Shown: positions 1 through 8,682, numbered from the stretch's first letter. The stretch is DNA of 64,000 nucleotides from an uncultured Erysipelotrichaceae bacterium (GCA_902791625.1 CADAWN010000003.1:1-64000); one strand, 5' to 3'. The notes: a model not told the origin generated them from the letters alone. Translations and numbers: made by a program.

Positions 1-1780
1 TTTCATTTAATTCTTCAGCATCCATTTCTCCTAAACCTTTCATACGAGCAATTTCAGCTTTTTGTCTTACATTTTCAGGTAATGAAGCAAGATATTTTTC
101 TTTTTCTTCTTCATTTAAGACATATTTTCTTGTTTTACCATGCATTATTCTAAATAATGGTGGTTGAGCTGCATAAACATGTCCTGCTTGTACGATTGGT
201 TTAAAGAATCTATAGAATAAAGTTAAAAGTAATACTCTAATATGTGAACCATCAACATCGGCATCGGTCATGATTATTATTTTGTCATATCTAAGCTTAT
301 CAATATTAAATTCTTCACCTATTCCTGTACCAAATGCTGTAATAATAGTTCTTATTTCTTCATTTCCTAAAGCTCTATCTAATCTATTCTTTTCAACATT
401 TAAAATCTTACCTCTAAGTGGAAGAATAGCTTGTGTTAATGAATCTCTACCCTTTTTAGCAGATCCACCAGCTGAATCTCCCTCGACTATAAATATTTCT
501 GATATTTTAGGATCTTTACTCTTACAATCTGAAAGTTTTCCAAAAAAATTAGTCATTGTTAAATCACTTTTTCTTGTTATTTCACGAGCTTTTTTAGCTG
601 CATTTCTAGCTCGACAAGCAAGTAAAGCCTTTTCTACTATTAATTTTGCTTCATCTGGATTTTCAAGTAAAAATTTTTCAAATCCTTGTGAGAATACGCT
701 ATCAGCAAGTTTTCTAACTTCTGAATTACCAAGTCTTCCTTTAGTTTGCCCTTCAAATTGTGGATTAGGATGTTTACATGAAATAATCATTGTTAATCCT
801 TCTTTAACATCATCACCTGTTAAAGATTCATCTTTTTCTTTTAATAAGTTAGTTTTTCTCGCATAACTATTAATAACTCTTGTAAGTGCACGTCTTACAC
901 CTTCTTCATGAGTTCCACCATCATGTGTATTGATATTATTAACAAAAGAATAAATATTTTCATTGTAACCTGTATTATATTGCATAGCTACTTCAAACAT
1001 TACATCTTCTTCTTTACCACTTAAGTGAATTATATCTTCATGAATTGGTGTTTTTCCTTGATTTATAAACTTAACATACTCTGATATACCACCTTCATAT
1101 AAGAAAGTTTCTCCAGTAGTATCTTGTCCATCTCTATCATCTCTTAAAGTAAGTCTTAGTCCTCTATTTAAGAAAGCAAGTTCTCTTACTCTAACCATTA
1201 ATGTATTATAGTCATATATATCAGTATCAAATATTTCAGGATCAGGTTTAAATGTAACTGTAGTTCCAGTTCTATTTTCACTACAAGTACCTATTACATG
1301 TAATGGTTCTACTGTATGTCCACCATTTTCAAAACGAATAAAGTTAACTTCTCCATTTTTATATACTTTAACTTCTACCCATTTAGAAAGTGCATTAACA
1401 ACACTAGCACCAACACCATGTAGACCTCCGGATACTTTATATCCTCCTCCACCAAATTTTCCACCTGCATGAAGTACTGTATAAACTGTTTCTACTGTAC
1501 TTTTCTTTGTTTTTGGATGGATATCTGTTGGAATACCTCTACCATCATCTTTTACTGTAATACTATTATCTTTATTAATTACTATTTCAATATTATTACA
1601 ATAACCTGCTAATGCTTCATCGATTGAGTTATCTACAATTTCCCATACTAAATGGTGAAGACCTTTAACATCAGTTGTACCAATATACATACCTGGTCTT
1701 TTTCTAACTGCTTCTAATCCTTCTAATACTTGTATTGCGGATGAATCATATTCAGTTTCTACTTTTTCTTCTAAATCCAT
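1..1780 (-). CDS. gyrB: DNA gyrase subunit B (partial, C-terminus beyond window)
   Basis: ATPase subunit of DNA gyrase, which with GyrA introduces negative supercoils. About 593 codons are visible. The N-terminus has the GHKL ATPase signature [15 protein letters not shown], then [10 protein letters not shown] and [15 protein letters not shown]. The last visible part is the TOPRIM end, [14 protein letters not shown], so only about 45-50 residues are missing. The start is ATG at 1780; an in-frame ATG at 1786 lies too close to the Shine-Dalgarno AGTAGG. It follows recF by 8 bases and probably shares its promoter. The position next to recF and dnaN favours GyrB over ParE. Confidence 0.97.
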   Translation of the reverse strand, partial: MDLEEKVETEYDSSAIQVLEGLEAVRKRPGMYIGTTDVKGLHHLVWEIVDNSIDEALAGYCNNIEIVINKDNSITVKDDGRGIPTDIHPKTKKSTVETVYTVLHAGGKFGGGGYKVSGGLHGVGASVVNALSKWVEVKVYKNGEVNFIRFENGGHTVEPLHVIGTCSENRTGTTVTFKPDPEIFDTDIYDYNTLMVRVRELAFLNRGLRLTLRDDRDGQDTTGETFLYEGGISEYVKFINQGKTPIHEDIIHLSGKEEDVMFEVAMQYNTGYNENIYSFVNNINTHDGGTHEEGVRRALTRVINSYARKTNLLKEKDESLTGDDVKEGLTMIISCKHPNPQFEGQTKGRLGNSEVRKLADSVFSQGFEKFLLENPDEAKLIVEKALLACRARNAAKKAREITRKSDLTMTNFFGKLSDCKSKDPKISEIFIVEGDSAGGSAKKGRDSLTQAILPLRGKILNVEKNRLDRALGNEEIRTIITAFGTGIGEEFNIDKLRYDKIIIMTDADVDGSHIRVLLLTLFYRFFKPIVQAGHVYAAQPPLFRIMHGKTRKYVLNEEEKEKYLASLPENVRQKAEIARMKGLGEMDAEELNE

Positions 1781-1788
1781 ATACATAC

Positions 1789-2901
1789 CTACTTTCTTTC
1801 TATATTGCCATTTCTTACTTCAAATATATATGCATTTTCTAAAGATTTTTTATTTATATTTTTGATATCAGTAGTTGTTATTATTGTTTGTATATCTTTC
1901 TGCACATATTTTAATAGTCTATTTCTCTTTTTTATATCTAATTCACTAAATATATCATCAAATAGTAATACTGGTTTCTTATTTAATTTTTCATTAAATA
2001 TATAAATTTCAGCTAACTTAAATGATAATATTGATACTTTTTGCTGACCTTGAGATCCATAGAATTTTAAGTTATTATTATCTAAAATAAAGGAAAAATC
2101 ATCTCTATGTGGACCAAACAATGTCATACCATTATTTAATTCTTTTTTATAATTATTATTAAATATAGAAATCATTTTATCTCTAATATACTCATCATCA
2201 AAATGATCTATTTCTATATTTGGTTCATAATTAACATATAAATTTTGATTAGTTGAACATATTTCATTGTAAATATTACTTATATTTTTATTAACAAAAT
2301 CAATATATTCTTTTCTCATTTTATAAATAATAATAGCTTTTTCTATCAATTTATCTGTAATAATATCAAAATATTTCTTATCAGCTAGTGAATTTGTGAA
2401 TAAAATTTTCAAATATTCATTTCGAGTTTTCAAAATTTTATTATATTCATTTAAAGTATTTAAATATAAATTAGATAATTGACTTATTTGTATGTTAAGT
2501 ATATTTCTTCTAATACTAGGGGAATTTTTAATTATTTCAAGATCATTTGGATTAAATGATATTACTATTAAATTTGAAATATAATTAGAATTTTTCTTAA
2601 TAACTGTATCATTTATTGATAATACTTTATTATTCTTTTCTACTTCTATTTTTAAATTTTTAATAATATCATTATCAACAACTTTTCCTTTAATTATTGC
2701 TTTATTTTTATCAAATTTTATTAAATCATCTTCATTAATTACTCTATAAGACTTTGTAATTGCTAAATACATAATTGCTTCAATGATATTTGTCTTACCT
2801 TGAGCATTATCTCCTATAAAAATATTCATATTATCTGTTAATTGGAGATTTAATTTATCATAATTTCTAAAATTTAATAAATTTAATTTAGTGATTTTCA
2901 T
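1789..2901 (-). CDS. recF: DNA replication/repair protein RecF
   Basis: SMC-like ATPase that with RecO and RecR loads RecA at single-strand gaps. The 370 residues have the family's usual length. The N-terminus [17 protein letters not shown] is typical, the Walker A is [14 protein letters not shown] (about residues 30-43), the signature region is [19 protein letters not shown], and the Walker B is [19 protein letters not shown] Shine-Dalgarno precedes ATG 2901. It is co-transcribed with gyrB. Its upstream neighbour is comK, not the S4-domain gene yaaA usual in Bacilli. Confidence 0.97.
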   Translation of the reverse strand: MKITKLNLLNFRNYDKLNLQLTDNMNIFIGDNAQGKTNIIEAIMYLAITKSYRVINEDDLIKFDKNKAIIKGKVVDNDIIKNLKIEVEKNNKVLSINDTVIKKNSNYISNLIVISFNPNDLEIIKNSPSIRRNILNIQISQLSNLYLNTLNEYNKILKTRNEYLKILFTNSLADKKYFDIITDKLIEKAIIIYKMRKEYIDFVNKNISNIYNEICSTNQNLYVNYEPNIEIDHFDDEYIRDKMISIFNNNYKKELNNGMTLFGPHRDDFSFILDNNNLKFYGSQGQQKVSILSFKLAEIYIFNEKLNKKPVLLFDDIFSELDIKKRNRLLKYVQKDIQTIITTTDIKNINKKSLENAYIFEVRNGNIERK

Positions 2902-2969
2902 TAAAACCTTAATTTTTTACCAATATAATCACCTATTCCCCTATGTAGTGTTCCTATACATACGATTAT

Positions 2970-2998
2970 ATTATACCATAAAAAATTTTATTCACAAA
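2970..2998 (-). promoter_or_regulatory. Promoter for recF-gyrB
   Basis: On the minus strand a perfect -10 TATAAT (2975-2970) is preceded by TGG, giving an extended -10. A weak -35 (TTGTGA or TTTGTG) lies 16-17 bases further upstream. About 70 bases of leader run to recF. The leader contains no convincing gene, so yaaA appears to be lost rather than hidden. Confidence 0.6.
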
Positions 2999-3053
2999 AA
3001 AAGAGAAAAAATTAAAATTTTTTAAAATTATTTGTCATTTTTTCTCTCTTTTA
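2999..3053 (-). terminator. Terminator of comK
   Basis: On the minus strand AGAGAAAAAA and TTTTTTCTCT form the arms of a long AT-rich hairpin followed by a T-run. The left arm overlaps the last comK codons (ERKNDK and stop). Confidence 0.55.
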
Positions 3054-3480
3054 GTAAATAACTAAGTCTAGTAGCCCTAAATATTTGATTTTGAATAGAT
3101 CTATATGATAAAGGTACAATAATTGATGTATTATTTAAAAATGTTATTTTTGTTGTATTAAATTCACATTCTTCATATTTCTTTATTTTATTAACTGCAA
3201 TCCACATACAATCCTCATCTTCTGCGGATAAAGTTGGAAAAAATACTATATTTCTTCCATCTTCTACAATTATAGGTAATTTATAGTTAGCTCCTATAAT
3301 ATTTTTTGATCCTTGTTTTCTACCTTCATAAGAACTACCAAAATATTTGCAACTATGGTCTATAATATTATAAGGTTTTTGATTAATTATATAATTCTTA
3401 TCATCTTCTAAAATCTTACTTTTTCCCCTATCTTCATACATAATTGCGAGTGTTCCCTCATTAATTTCATAATTATTCAT
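3028..3480 (-). CDS. comK: ComK-family competence transcription factor
   Basis: ComK is the master activator of DNA-uptake genes in Bacillus and binds paired AT-boxes as a tetramer. This 150-residue protein matches the family along its length: YEINEGTLAIMYED, then DHSCKYFGSSYEGRKQG (Bacillus has DRSCRFFGSSYAGRKAG), then FFPTLSAEDEDCMWI, then VPLSYRSIQNQIFRATRL. It is about 40 residues shorter at the C-terminus than B. subtilis ComK (192), the part involved there in multimerisation and MecA/ClpCP control. A GGGGG Shine-Dalgarno precedes ATG 3480. It lies between dnaN and recF, both on the same strand, with its own upstream region holding Spo0A-box-like repeats. Family assignment is from recognised motifs; the role here is inferred. 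Confidence 0.9.
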   Translation of the reverse strand: MNNYEINEGTLAIMYEDRGKSKILEDDKNYIINQKPYNIIDHSCKYFGSSYEGRKQGSKNIIGANYKLPIIVEDGRNIVFFPTLSAEDEDCMWIAVNKIKKYEECEFNTTKITFLNNTSIIVPLSYRSIQNQIFRATRLSYLLKERKNDK

Positions 3481-3494
3481 AAATTTCCCCCTGT

Positions 3495-3510
3495 GAAAGC
3501 TCTTGCTTTC
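3495..3510 (-). other. Hairpin in comK 5' leader
   Basis: GAAAGC / GCTTTC form a 6-bp stem (extendable by a base pair) with a 4-base loop, just upstream of the GGGGG Shine-Dalgarno. It could affect initiation or mRNA stability. It lacks a T-run, so it is not a terminator. Confidence 0.4.
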
Positions 3511-3534
3511 GAAAATAAATATAACATAAAGATT

Positions 3535-3561
3535 TGTCTAAATTTATCGAATTTTGTCGAA
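3535..3561 (-). promoter_or_regulatory. Three phased Spo0A-box-like heptamers upstream of comK
   Basis: Read on the plus strand: TGTCTAA (3535-3541), TATCGAA (3545-3551) and TGTCGAA (3555-3561), spaced exactly 10 bp. The last is a perfect 0A box (TGTCGAA); the others have one mismatch each. On the minus strand the 3535 copy doubles as a possible -35 TAGACA, with TATTTT 17 bp downstream (3517-3512). In B. subtilis Spo0A~P is known to bind the comK promoter directly, and this window also encodes Spo0A. Confidence 0.6.
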
Positions 3562-3577
3562 TAATATAAAAAAATAA

Positions 3578-3600
3578 ATATCCACAAAAATTGTGGATAT
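3578..3600 (-). terminator. Terminator of dnaN, palindrome of DnaA-box-like halves
   Basis: ATATCCACAA (3578-3587) and TTGTGGATAT (3591-3600) form a perfect 10-bp stem with a 3-base loop. On the minus strand it is followed by ATTTATTTTTTT, fitting termination downstream of dnaN. Each arm is one mismatch from the DnaA box TTATCCACA. Confidence 0.75.
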
Positions 3601-3607
3601 TTTTATT

Positions 3608-4732
3608 TTAATAAGTTCTTATAGGTAAAACTAATTGAGTAAGAGTTTCATCTTTTTCATTTTTTAATATAATAGGTTTTACTTCTCCTACATAATTAAT
3701 ATTTATTTCATCAGAATTAAATGATTTTAAAGCTTCCATCATATATTTAGCACTAAATGAAATTCTAATATCATCTTTATTACTCTTTTTAACTTTCATT
3801 TTTTCTTCTACTCTACCTATTTCTAATGAAGATGATTTAAGGATTAATGTATCCCCTTCTGTTTCTAAAGTAACAATATTTTTATCTTTATCACTTGTAA
3901 GAATACTTGCTCTATCAATAACACTATAAAATTCATCTAAATTAGCAGTTATAATTAAATTAGCTTCATTAGGCATTAAATTACTTGTATTTGGATAAGT
4001 ACCATTAATTAATCTACTTTGAAATAATAAATTATTATATTTAAATAATATTTTATTATTAAATATATGAATTTCAACAATTTCATCATCATCATATACT
4101 AATCTAGAAAATTCTACTATATTATGACTAGGTATTACTATATTATAGTTTTCATCTATACTTTTATCTAATTTTACAACTTTACGTGCTAATCTATAGC
4201 TATCAGTTGAATTACATTCAAGTACATCCCCTACTATATTAAAGTTAAGACCTGTAAGTACTGGTTTAGTTTCCTCATTAGAAGCAGCAAAAGCAGTTTG
4301 ATTAACTAATTCTTTAAATATATTAGCTTTTACATCTATTTTCTTCTTACTCTCTTCTAAATTAATTGATGGATATTCACTTTCAGCTATACCATTAAGA
4401 TTAAATTCACTATTTTGTGTATAAATAAGTATTTTTAATTCATCTATAACTTCTATATTAATAAATTCATCTGGTAATTTTCTTACTATATCTAATATAT
4501 ATTTACCTTGAATAATAATATTTCCCTCTTCTTCTACTTTAACATCATCATTATTACAATTAATAAATGTCTGAATAGTTATATCATTATCAGATGCAGT
4601 TAATGTCAATTTCTTTTTAGAAAGTTCAAATTTTATACCTGCTAAAACTGGTATTAAGTTCTTTGTAGAGATTGCTTTTGAAACTTTATTTAAAGCTTCT
4701 AGTAAAATATCTTTTTTAATAGTTAATTTCAT
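3608..4732 (-). CDS. dnaN: DNA polymerase III beta sliding clamp
   Basis: Ring-shaped processivity clamp of DNA polymerase III. The 374 residues are normal length. It begins MKLTIKKDILLEALNKVSKAIS, and the domain-2 pattern TDSYRLARKVVKL is the conserved TDSxRL stretch. It ends in QLVLPIRTY, the conserved (L)P(x)R C-terminus. The start ATG 4732 has a GAAGGA Shine-Dalgarno. It lies downstream of dnaA on the same strand, with a DnaA-box-containing gap of 138 bases between them. Confidence 0.97.
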   Translation of the reverse strand: MKLTIKKDILLEALNKVSKAISTKNLIPVLAGIKFELSKKKLTLTASDNDITIQTFINCNNDDVKVEEEGNIIIQGKYILDIVRKLPDEFINIEVIDELKILIYTQNSEFNLNGIAESEYPSINLEESKKKIDVKANIFKELVNQTAFAASNEETKPVLTGLNFNIVGDVLECNSTDSYRLARKVVKLDKSIDENYNIVIPSHNIVEFSRLVYDDDEIVEIHIFNNKILFKYNNLLFQSRLINGTYPNTSNLMPNEANLIITANLDEFYSVIDRASILTSDKDKNIVTLETEGDTLILKSSSLEIGRVEEKMKVKKSNKDDIRISFSAKYMMEALKSFNSDEININYVGEVKPIILKNEKDETLTQLVLPIRTY

Positions 4733-4770
4733 ATATATTCCTTCTTTCTTTTAATTATTATTGTTGTTAC

Positions 4771-4842
4771 TGTGGAAAAAGTTTAAAAGTCAACTTTTTC
4801 ATTATATTTCAATACATTTTTATCAACAATAATTGTTAATAA
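4771..4842. other. Secondary DnaA-box cluster between dnaA and dnaN
   Basis: The AT-rich gap has TGTGGAAAA (4771-4779, reverse of TTTTCCACA) and TTATCAACA (4820-4828), each one mismatch from TTATCCACA. A weaker TGTTAATAA lies at 4834-4842. With the cluster upstream of dnaA it gives the split origin layout seen in Bacillus, where sites flank dnaA. Confidence 0.5.
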
Positions 4843-4870
4843 AAAATGATTTATAAAAAATTATTAACAT

Positions 4871-6250
4871 CTACCCTTTTATCTTTTTTGTTAGCTTATC
4901 TATTATTTTAGCTAAATCAGGATTTTCTTTCATTTCTTTTTCTATTTTTTCTACTGAATGCATTACAGTTGAATGATCTTTTCCACCAAAATCAGTTCCT
5001 ATTTTAGGAAAAGACTCTGATGTTAACATTCTACACAAATACATAGCGATTTGTCTAGGAAAAGAAATATTAGCACTTCTTTTTTTACTTCTAATATCGT
5101 CGACAGTTATTTGAAATTCTTCAGCTACTATTTTTTGAATTCTATGAATATCATCTTTTTCACATTCTCCATTACTAATTAAATCTTTTAAAGCATCAAT
5201 TGTAACTTCTAAGTTAATTTCTGAAACTCCCCAAATAGCTACATATGCAACTAACCTTGTTATTGCTCCTTCTAGATTTCTAACATCATTTCCCATATTT
5301 GAAGCAATATAATCAATTATATCATCACTTATATTAATTTCAAGATTAGCAGCTGCTATTTTTTTCTTTAATATTTCTATCTTTAAATTATAATCAGGTG
5401 GTAAAATATCAACAGTTAATCCCCAATAAAACCTTGTTTTTAAACGATCAGCAAGTAAATTTAAATCATTTGGTGATCTATCTGATGAAATAATTATTTG
5501 CTTTGAATCACTATGTAAAGTATTAAATGTTTCAAAGAATTTCTGTTGTGTACCTGTTGCTCCACCTAAATATTGTATATCATCAATAATTAAAACATCT
5601 ATATTACTATATTTATTATCAAAAAATTCTTTACTCTCAAAATTATTTTCATTTTGACTTTTTCTTTGTATTTTAACAAAATCATTAATAAAATCACCAC
5701 TAGTAACATATAAAACTCTTCTATTACTATTATCAGATATATAATTACCAATAGCATGCATTAAATGGGTCTTTCCTAAACCACTATTTCCATATATAAA
5801 TAAAGGATTATACATTTTACCAGGATTTTCAGCTACAGATAAAGCAGCAGTTCTTGCAAATTTATTACTATTTCCTACTATAAAAGTATCAAATGTATAA
5901 TTAGGATTTAAATTACTCTGTTGTTTAGTAAATTTAGGTATACCAGAAGGTAGATCTTCAATATTATTACTACTACTCTCTTCTTTTTTATTTTCTTCTT
6001 TTATTTCATCTTCTAATAAATATTTTATATCAAAATTTGTACCAGTAATATCATTTAGTATATTTATAATCATATCCTCATAATTATCTTTAATATGTTT
6101 TTTATGTATTTCCATTGGAACAATTATAATAGCTATACCCTCATCTAATTTATATAACTTAGTATCACTAAACCAAGTTTCATAAGCGAGATTGGATAAT
6201 TCGTTTTTAATTTTTTCTAAAAAATTATGCCATAAAACATCAACATTCAA
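4871..6250 (-). CDS. dnaA: Chromosomal replication initiator DnaA
   Basis: AAA+ initiator that binds DnaA boxes and opens oriC. The protein shows domain I (LWHNFLEKIKNELSNLAYETWF), a short linker, the Walker A GNSGLGKTHLMHAIG, the Walker B DVLIIDDIQYLGG, and the domain IV helix-turn-helix ending FGGKDHSTVMHSVEKIE. The start is uncertain. The Shine-Dalgarno GGGGAG (6265-6260) abuts an ATG at 6259 with no spacing, but lies 9 bases before an in-frame TTG at 6250, which I prefer (459 residues). A further upstream TTG lacks a Shine-Dalgarno. Confidence 0.96.
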   Translation of the reverse strand: MNVDVLWHNFLEKIKNELSNLAYETWFSDTKLYKLDEGIAIIIVPMEIHKKHIKDNYEDMIINILNDITGTNFDIKYLLEDEIKEENKKEESSSNNIEDLPSGIPKFTKQQSNLNPNYTFDTFIVGNSNKFARTAALSVAENPGKMYNPLFIYGNSGLGKTHLMHAIGNYISDNSNRRVLYVTSGDFINDFVKIQRKSQNENNFESKEFFDNKYSNIDVLIIDDIQYLGGATGTQQKFFETFNTLHSDSKQIIISSDRSPNDLNLLADRLKTRFYWGLTVDILPPDYNLKIEILKKKIAAANLEINISDDIIDYIASNMGNDVRNLEGAITRLVAYVAIWGVSEINLEVTIDALKDLISNGECEKDDIHRIQKIVAEEFQITVDDIRSKKRSANISFPRQIAMYLCRMLTSESFPKIGTDFGGKDHSTVMHSVEKIEKEMKENPDLAKIIDKLTKKIKG

Positions 6251-6299
6251 ATCAACCATCTCCCCAAAAGTAAAAATTACACCATTATAATAATTCAAA

Positions 6300-6480
6300 A
6301 TGTTAAAAAAATAAACATAAAATTAAAAAAATTTTTAATTCACAGATTATTCACAGACTTATTAACAATTAATATCTATATATAATAACAAAAATTATAC
6401 TTTTCCACATAATCCACAAATTTTTAATAAACATATATGATAAAAGTTATCAACAAGTATGTGAATTTTGTGAATAAAAA
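6300..6480. other. oriC: AT-rich origin with near-consensus DnaA boxes
   Basis: Intergenic region between divergent dnaA and rpmH, where coding strand switches on both sides. Near-matches to TTATCCACA: TTATTCACA (6347-6355), TTTTCCACA (6401-6409), TAATCCACA (6410-6418), TTATCAACA (6447-6455) and, inverted, TGTGAATAA (6469-6477). Weaker sites lie at 6336-6344 and 6460-6468. No perfect box is present. Strong AT richness fits an unwinding element. Location next to dnaA and the strand switch make this the likely origin. Confidence 0.85.
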
Positions 6481-6487
6481 AAATAAT

Positions 6488-6527
6488 AGGTATTTTATTG
6501 ACAAGAATACCTTTTATTTATTATAAT
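6488..6527 (+). promoter_or_regulatory. Promoter of rpmH with flanking inverted repeat
   Basis: The -35 TTGACA (6498-6503) and -10 TATAAT (6522-6527) are separated by 18 bp. The -35 sits inside an inverted repeat AGGTATT (6488-6494) / AATACCT (6506-6512), a possible operator or transcript structure. It is directly next to the origin's last DnaA box. Confidence 0.7.
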
Positions 6528-6557
6528 AATGGAGATTTATGTCTGGAGGTGGAAAAA

Positions 6558-6680
6558 ATGAAAAGAACATATCAACCAAATAATCGTAATAAACAAAAGA
6601 AATTAGGTTTTTTTGCACGTAAAAAAACAAATATATTAAATCGTCGTCGTCGCAAAGGTCGTAAAACTCTTTGTAAATAA
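6558..6680 (+). CDS. rpmH: 50S ribosomal protein L34
   Basis: Small basic protein of the large ribosomal subunit. The 40 residues start MKRTYQPNNRNKQKKLGFFA and end RRRRKGRKTLCK; 44 is the usual length. The Bacillus-type GFRARM...GRKVL core is shortened to GFFARKKTNILN. Start ATG 6558 follows GGAGGTGG at proper spacing, which rules out the longer frame beginning at 6498. It opens the conserved rpmH-rnpA-yidC-khpB series. Confidence 0.95.
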   Translation: MKRTYQPNNRNKQKKLGFFARKKTNILNRRRRKGRKTLCK

Positions 6681-6707
6681 TCACTGTGTCAAAATAGTGG
6701 TTTTTTT
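6681..6707 (+). terminator. Weak hairpin plus T-run after rpmH
   Basis: TCACT and AGTGG can pair over a 10-base loop, followed by seven T. The stem is only about 5 bp, so at most partial termination or attenuation before rnpA seems likely. Confidence 0.3.
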
Positions 6708-6725
6708 AAATAATAAGGAGTTTAT

Positions 6726-7070
6726 ATGAAAAAAAGAAATATAGTAAAAACAAAAAGAGATTTTAATAATATTATTAATAATGGAATATGTATTAAAAAT
6801 AAACATTTTGTAATATATATATTAGATAATAATCAAAATCATGATAATTTTGGAATTTCTGTCGGAAAAAAAGTAGGTAATGCAGTAATTAGAAATAAAT
6901 ATAAAAGAAAAATAAGAAATATTATAGATATATATAGAAAAGACTTTGTAAATAACAAAGATTATATTATAATATTAAGAAGTAGTGCTTTATCAATTAG
7001 TTTTCAAGAAATGAAGGAAAGTTTGATTTTACTACTAAGAAAAGGAGCAAAAAATGAAGAAAATAAATAA
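6726..7070 (+). CDS. rnpA: Ribonuclease P protein component
   Basis: Protein subunit of RNase P, which with the catalytic RNA trims tRNA 5' leaders. The 114 residues carry the RNR-type signature GNAVIRNKYKRKIRNI (about residues 52-67) and an N-terminal KTKRDFNNIIN helix. An AAGGAG Shine-Dalgarno precedes ATG 6726. The end overlaps the start of yidC by 17 bases, suggesting translational coupling. Confidence 0.95.
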   Translation: MKKRNIVKTKRDFNNIINNGICIKNKHFVIYILDNNQNHDNFGISVGKKVGNAVIRNKYKRKIRNIIDIYRKDFVNNKDYIIILRSSALSISFQEMKESLILLLRKGAKNEENK

Positions 7071-7989
7071 AAATAAGAAATTAATATTACTAATTATATT
7101 AGTATTAACACTAGCAACAGGATGTGCTACAACATTGGTAGATAAGAAAAAACAACCAGTTAAAAATGATGTTACAGGTCAAACATTAACAAAAAATATA
7201 TTATGTCAACCAACTGATAAAGAATCAATAAAAAAATATGAAACAAATAAAGTTAATATAAAAAAATTACCAAAATGTGAAGATTTTAAAATTTCATCTG
7301 GTAAATATGAAGGTATTTGGACTACAGTATTTGTAAAACCTTTATCATACTTAATATTAAAATTTGGATTACTTACTAAGAATTATGCAATTGCAATTAT
7401 ATTAGTATTATTATTAATAAGATTAGTAACATTCCCATTCACACAAAAAGCAACAAAACAATCTAAGATGATGCAAGAATTACAACCAGAAATGCAAAGA
7501 ATACAAGCAAAATATGTTGGTAAAAAAGATGAACAATCAATGTCTAAACAAAGTCAAGAAATGATGATGTTATATAAAAAATATAATGTTAATCCAATAT
7601 CTGGATGTTTAGTAGCATTCTTACAACTTCCTATATTTATAGCATTTTATGAAGCAGTACAAAGAGTTCCAGCAATATTTGAAGATAGTTTCTTAGGTAT
7701 TCAATTAGGAACAACTCCTTTAGTAGGATTTTCAAAAAGTCATTTCTACTTATATATAATTCTATTACTATTAATTGCAGCATCAACATTCTATTCATTT
7801 ATTATAGGTATGGCCAATAGTAATAGTGATAAGAGTATGAAATCAATGCCAATATTTATGACTGTTCTTATCGTGGTAACTGGATTATTTATGCCATCAG
7901 CACTTTGTATTTATTGGGTATTTAATAACATATTTACTATCATCCAAACAAAACTTGTAAAAATAGATTCAAAGAAGGGACGTAAGTAA
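7054..7989 (+). CDS. yidC: Membrane protein insertase YidC/SpoIIIJ (lipoprotein type)
   Basis: Inserts and folds membrane proteins, alone or with SecYEG. The N-terminus is a lipoprotein signal with lipobox LATGC (Cys about residue 24), as in Gram-positive YidC. About five hydrophobic segments follow, including YAIAIILVLLLIRLVTFPFT and a QLPIFIAFYEAV stretch in the 60KD_IMP domain. The conserved groove arginine fits IRLVTFPF. Length 311. Overlaps rnpA by 17 bases; khpB starts one base after its stop. In sporulating Bacilli the SpoIIIJ paralogue also serves spore formation; only one copy is visible here. Confidence 0.95.
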   Translation: MKKINKNKKLILLIILVLTLATGCATTLVDKKKQPVKNDVTGQTLTKNILCQPTDKESIKKYETNKVNIKKLPKCEDFKISSGKYEGIWTTVFVKPLSYLILKFGLLTKNYAIAIILVLLLIRLVTFPFTQKATKQSKMMQELQPEMQRIQAKYVGKKDEQSMSKQSQEMMMLYKKYNVNPISGCLVAFLQLPIFIAFYEAVQRVPAIFEDSFLGIQLGTTPLVGFSKSHFYLYIILLLLIAASTFYSFIIGMANSNSDKSMKSMPIFMTVLIVVTGLFMPSALCIYWVFNNIFTIIQTKLVKIDSKKGRK

Positions 7990-7990
7990 T

Positions 7991-8602
7991 ATGGAAAAAT
8001 TAGTATTTTCAAATAAAACAAAAGAATTAGCAATTCAAGATGCTAAATTAAAATTAGAAGAACAAAATGAAGATAATTTAATTATTAATGAAATTAGTTC
8101 TAAAAAAAGTTTATTTTCTAAAAAAGTAGAAATAGAAGTAATTGAAAAAAGAGAATTAATCCAATTTATTAAGGAATATATACAAAATATATTAAAACAA
8201 ATGGGATTTAATGCTCAAATAGAAATATTTAATAAAGAAGATGTTCCAACTTATAGAATTTATTCAGATAATGATGCTTTATTAATAGGAAAAAATGGTA
8301 AAAATTTAAAAGCACTTCAAAATGTTGTTCAACAAGCAATAAAAAAAGAAATTAACAATAGTTTCAAATTTGTTTTAGATATTAGTAATTATCAAGAAAA
8401 GAAAGAAAAACATTTAGTATATCTAGCAAAGAATATTGCAAGAGAAGTAGCTTCTACAAAAGTTGAAGTAAAACTTGATTCAATGAATTCATATGAAAGA
8501 AGAATAATTCATAATGCATTAACTAATAACAAGAAAGTATATACAGAAAGTATTGGTGAAGAACCAAATAGGTGTGTTGTTATTAAACCAAGAGAAGATT
8601 AA
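7991..8602 (+). CDS. khpB: RNA-binding protein KhpB (Jag/EloR)
   Basis: RNA-binding protein linked to cell elongation and sporulation in other Firmicutes. The order is an N-terminal Jag_N domain (about 1-50), a KH domain with the GKNGKNLKALQ loop (residues about 97-107), and an R3H domain with SYERRIIHNAL and EPNRCVVIKPRED at the end. 203 residues, one base after yidC, the standard neighbour. Its last codons and stop are embedded in the terminator hairpin. Confidence 0.95.
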   Translation: MEKLVFSNKTKELAIQDAKLKLEEQNEDNLIINEISSKKSLFSKKVEIEVIEKRELIQFIKEYIQNILKQMGFNAQIEIFNKEDVPTYRIYSDNDALLIGKNGKNLKALQNVVQQAIKKEINNSFKFVLDISNYQEKKEKHLVYLAKNIAREVASTKVEVKLDSMNSYERRIIHNALTNNKKVYTESIGEEPNRCVVIKPRED

Positions 8603-8616
8603 TTCTTCTTTTTTTT
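8593..8616 (+). terminator. Terminator of the rpmH-khpB operon
   Basis: AGAAGA (8593-8598) and TTCTTCT form a short stem that includes the khpB stop codon, followed by a long T-run (8606-8617 mostly T). Confidence 0.65.
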
Positions 8617-8682
8617 ATTTAAAAAAATTAAAAAGTGTGCTATAATACTGAAAGCAAATATGACTGGAAAGAAGGAATAATT

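Noticed and set aside
270-866. 198-codon plus-strand frame opposite gyrB
   Set aside because: It is the antisense of the GyrB coding region, Ser/Leu-rich, with no Shine-Dalgarno.
2902-3027. Hidden yaaA or small peptide in the recF leader
   Set aside because: Only a few codons follow the GTG near the AGGTG; no S4 pattern.
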